A stretch of DNA of 64,000 bases from Lachnospiraceae bacterium (GTDB taxonomy: Bacteria > Bacillota > Clostridia > Lachnospirales > Lachnospiraceae). The stretch spans positions 62,493-126,492 of the forward strand of contig CAJTCV010000004.1 of assembly GCA_910574805.1 (NCBI GenBank). The letters are read 5' to 3'. The notes under the pieces were generated by a model. That model saw only the letters and a list, made by a program, of their open reading frames with translations. It did no database searches and was not told the origin of the DNA. Position numbers and translations under genes: made by a program. This document shows, one piece after another, positions 62,650 to 64,000 of this stretch (position 1 is the first letter of the stretch; every line of letters starts with the position of its first letter).

Positions 62650-63978
62650 ATGTCAAGAGTCATTTATGAAGAACTTCAGGATAAAGAAGGAAATATACAC
62701 TACCTGCATACAGAGGATAAAGTGGTATTTGATGAAAACGGGCAGTCGCTCCGGGCAGCAATGAAAGAAGTACAGTTTGAGGACTATACAGGTACAGCAG
62801 AATTGCCGTCTGTGGAGACAGCCGTGGCGGGGATCACAAGAGGAAGAAAATGGACGGATCTGTTTGGCAATATTAAAGCGGCACTGAAAGGTCTGAAAGC
62901 AAAAGACGAGGCGATCGAAGGCAGCATGGGAGATGCGTTTTCGGAAGAAAAGTCATATGCGGTGGGTGACTATGCCATCTATAAAGATGTCCTGTATAAA
63001 TTTACGGCAGCGAAAACGGCCGGGTCGTGGGATGCTGCAAAAGTGCAGGCAGTAACGGTTGTGGGAGAGGTGTGTTCACTAAATGAGAATATAACTGCTC
63101 TGGAGACGAAAATAACGTCTTTTGAGCAGACCAAGTCCGAAATCGTGGCCAGCGGGCTTGGGACAGCTCTGGGCCTCATCGCATCAAATACATGGGCGCA
63201 GATCGTCGCGAAACTGAAAAACGTTGTCAACCGCGGTGCCTGGAACGGGTCGATCTCCGCATCCGGAGGAAACGTTACTGTTCCTGCCGGATACCACAAC
63301 GGCTCCGGGAAGGTAACCGGGCCGACTCTGGCTTCCCTTGTGGGAACAGGTGTGAACCTTGCATCTGCGGCCAGTCTTCTGTCCGGTGTGACCGCATATG
63401 GGAGGAATGGTACAAAATATACCGGGTCTCATGTATGCAGGACCCTTGCGCAGCTGGTTGGTTCCAACGTAAATCTGGATAATAACGCCGGACTGCTGTC
63501 CGGTTATACCGCCTATGGGAAGAATGGGGTAAAGTATACCGGAAACATTGCAAACCTGTCCAGCACAATTGACAACGCATCTATAAATGCCGGAGATCAG
63601 TCTCATTCCTGTTACCGCATCAACGGGGGCGTTATTGAAGTAGTTCCCCGCAGGGGGTACTGGGGAAACTGGAACTGGGAGGAAAGCTGCATCAGGATCC
63701 CGAAAACTGCGGGTATCACTCTTGCAAACGGCACTTTTACCATGTGGGACAATGGCACCGTAAATATCGGTTTTCGTCCGGATATCGTGGTATACTGGGA
63801 TGAGATCGGCACTCTTGGTTTATTATCATATTACCCGAGTGCTACCACATTTTTTGTGAACACAAACAATTACAGGGTCCATGGTGGTTACATCACAGAC
63901 AATGGGTTTGTTCTTCCGGATGAGATCACCTATTCCGAGGGCAGAACGGCTAATTACATAGCGATCAAATACAGCTGA
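62650..63978 (+). CDS. Tail fiber protein 2 with tandem repeats (probable receptor binder)
   Basis: The 442-residue protein has a short N-terminal domain (VIYEELQDKEGNIHYLHTED split), the shared FEDYT module at residues 43-94, a carbohydrate-binding-like stretch (EKSYAVGDYAIYKDVLYKF, typical of CBM5/12 in fibers, near 98-116), a coiled-coil piece, then PAGYHNGSGKVTG and two 39-residue repeats (226-264 and 265-303), ending in a globular Trp/Tyr-rich tip (YWGNWNWEES). The layout fits a trimeric fiber with a C-terminal receptor-binding head. AAGGAG lies before the ATG. A chaperone for the fiber is not seen in the window. Confidence 0.8.
   Translation: MSRVIYEELQDKEGNIHYLHTEDKVVFDENGQSLRAAMKEVQFEDYTGTAELPSVETAVAGITRGRKWTDLFGNIKAALKGLKAKDEAIEGSMGDAFSEEKSYAVGDYAIYKDVLYKFTAAKTAGSWDAAKVQAVTVVGEVCSLNENITALETKITSFEQTKSEIVASGLGTALGLIASNTWAQIVAKLKNVVNRGAWNGSISASGGNVTVPAGYHNGSGKVTGPTLASLVGTGVNLASAASLLSGVTAYGRNGTKYTGSHVCRTLAQLVGSNVNLDNNAGLLSGYTAYGKNGVKYTGNIANLSSTIDNASINAGDQSHSCYRINGGVIEVVPRRGYWGNWNWEESCIRIPKTAGITLANGTFTMWDNGTVNIGFRPDIVVYWDEIGTLGLLSYYPSATTFFVNTNNYRVHGGYITDNGFVLPDEITYSEGRTANYIAIKYS
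63325..63558 (+). repeat. Two tandem 117-bp coding repeats in fiber 2
   Basis: Units 63325-63441 and 63442-63558 encode related 39-residue blocks beginning TLASLVGTGVNL and TLAQLVGSNVNL and sharing LLSG-TAYG-NG-KYTG. They probably form beta-solenoid or shaft turns in the trimer. Confidence 0.7.
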
Positions 63979-64000
63979 TATGAGTTTGCAGATATACATC

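Noticed and set aside
51722-63978. Extracellular contractile injection system or type VI secretion
   Set aside because: No AAA+ ATPase, eCIS-specific proteins or toxin cargo were seen, and the gene order is that of PBSX-like phage tails.
49803-64000. Complete inducible prophage
   Set aside because: Integrase, replication, packaging and capsid genes are absent where they would be expected, although the region beyond 64 kb cannot be seen.

Overview
The window looks like a chromosome segment of a spore-forming, anaerobic Firmicute, most likely a member of the Lachnospiraceae. This is inferred from Spo0A and CotF-like coat proteins, CIRCE/HrcA control of the dnaK operon, an FMN riboswitch before ribU, pyruvate:ferredoxin oxidoreductase, a Gram-positive RND pump with a lipoprotein adaptor, strong AGGAGG ribosome binding sites and moderately high GC. 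No rRNA, tRNA, CRISPR array or insertion sequence was seen.

Layout. 1-2.6 kb: end of a MATE exporter, a rhomboid protease, a TerD-family protein and a Gx-type membrane protein. 2.7-4.5 kb: glycogen branching enzyme. 4.5-11.4 kb: a two-component system divergent from a two-gene RND efflux operon, with a PhoP-like direct repeat between them. 11.4-14.4 kb: spo0A with two 0A-like boxes, glgA and two small spore-coat proteins. 14.5-16.8 kb: an unknown protein, then an FMN riboswitch with terminator controlling ribU and a flavin split-barrel protein.

16.9-40.9 kb: a large cell-surface glycan locus. Apart from one divergent GT39 gene, it is a nearly gapless plus-strand run: Asp-box secreted protein, rfbA, rfbC, Wzm/Wzt exporter, a methyltransferase-kinase fusion resembling the chain-terminator WbdD, several GT2 enzymes, SGNH hydrolase, GtrA, phosphoesterase lipoprotein, a CotH / VTC / DUF4956 cassette with its own promoter, an initiating sugar-phosphate transferase, an LCP ligase and a TPR lipoprotein. 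Together they could start, build, cap, export and anchor a rhamnose-containing wall polymer.

40.9-49.7 kb: housekeeping hrcA-grpE-dnaK-dnaJ and nifJ, closed by a strong terminator. 49.8-64 kb: a phage-derived contractile tail module (ImmA/ImmR switch, sigma-like DUF1492 regulator, tail terminator, sheath, tube, frameshifted chaperone, tape measure, baseplate, two fibers). It has no integrase, terminase, portal, capsid or neck gene: the regulator passes straight into tail genes. The best reading is an R-type tailocin (diffocin/PBSX-like), although lysis genes would lie beyond the window. The main leads are this headless tail cluster with a textbook -1 frameshift site, and the WbdD-like capping enzyme beside a Wzt that carries an extra C-terminal domain.
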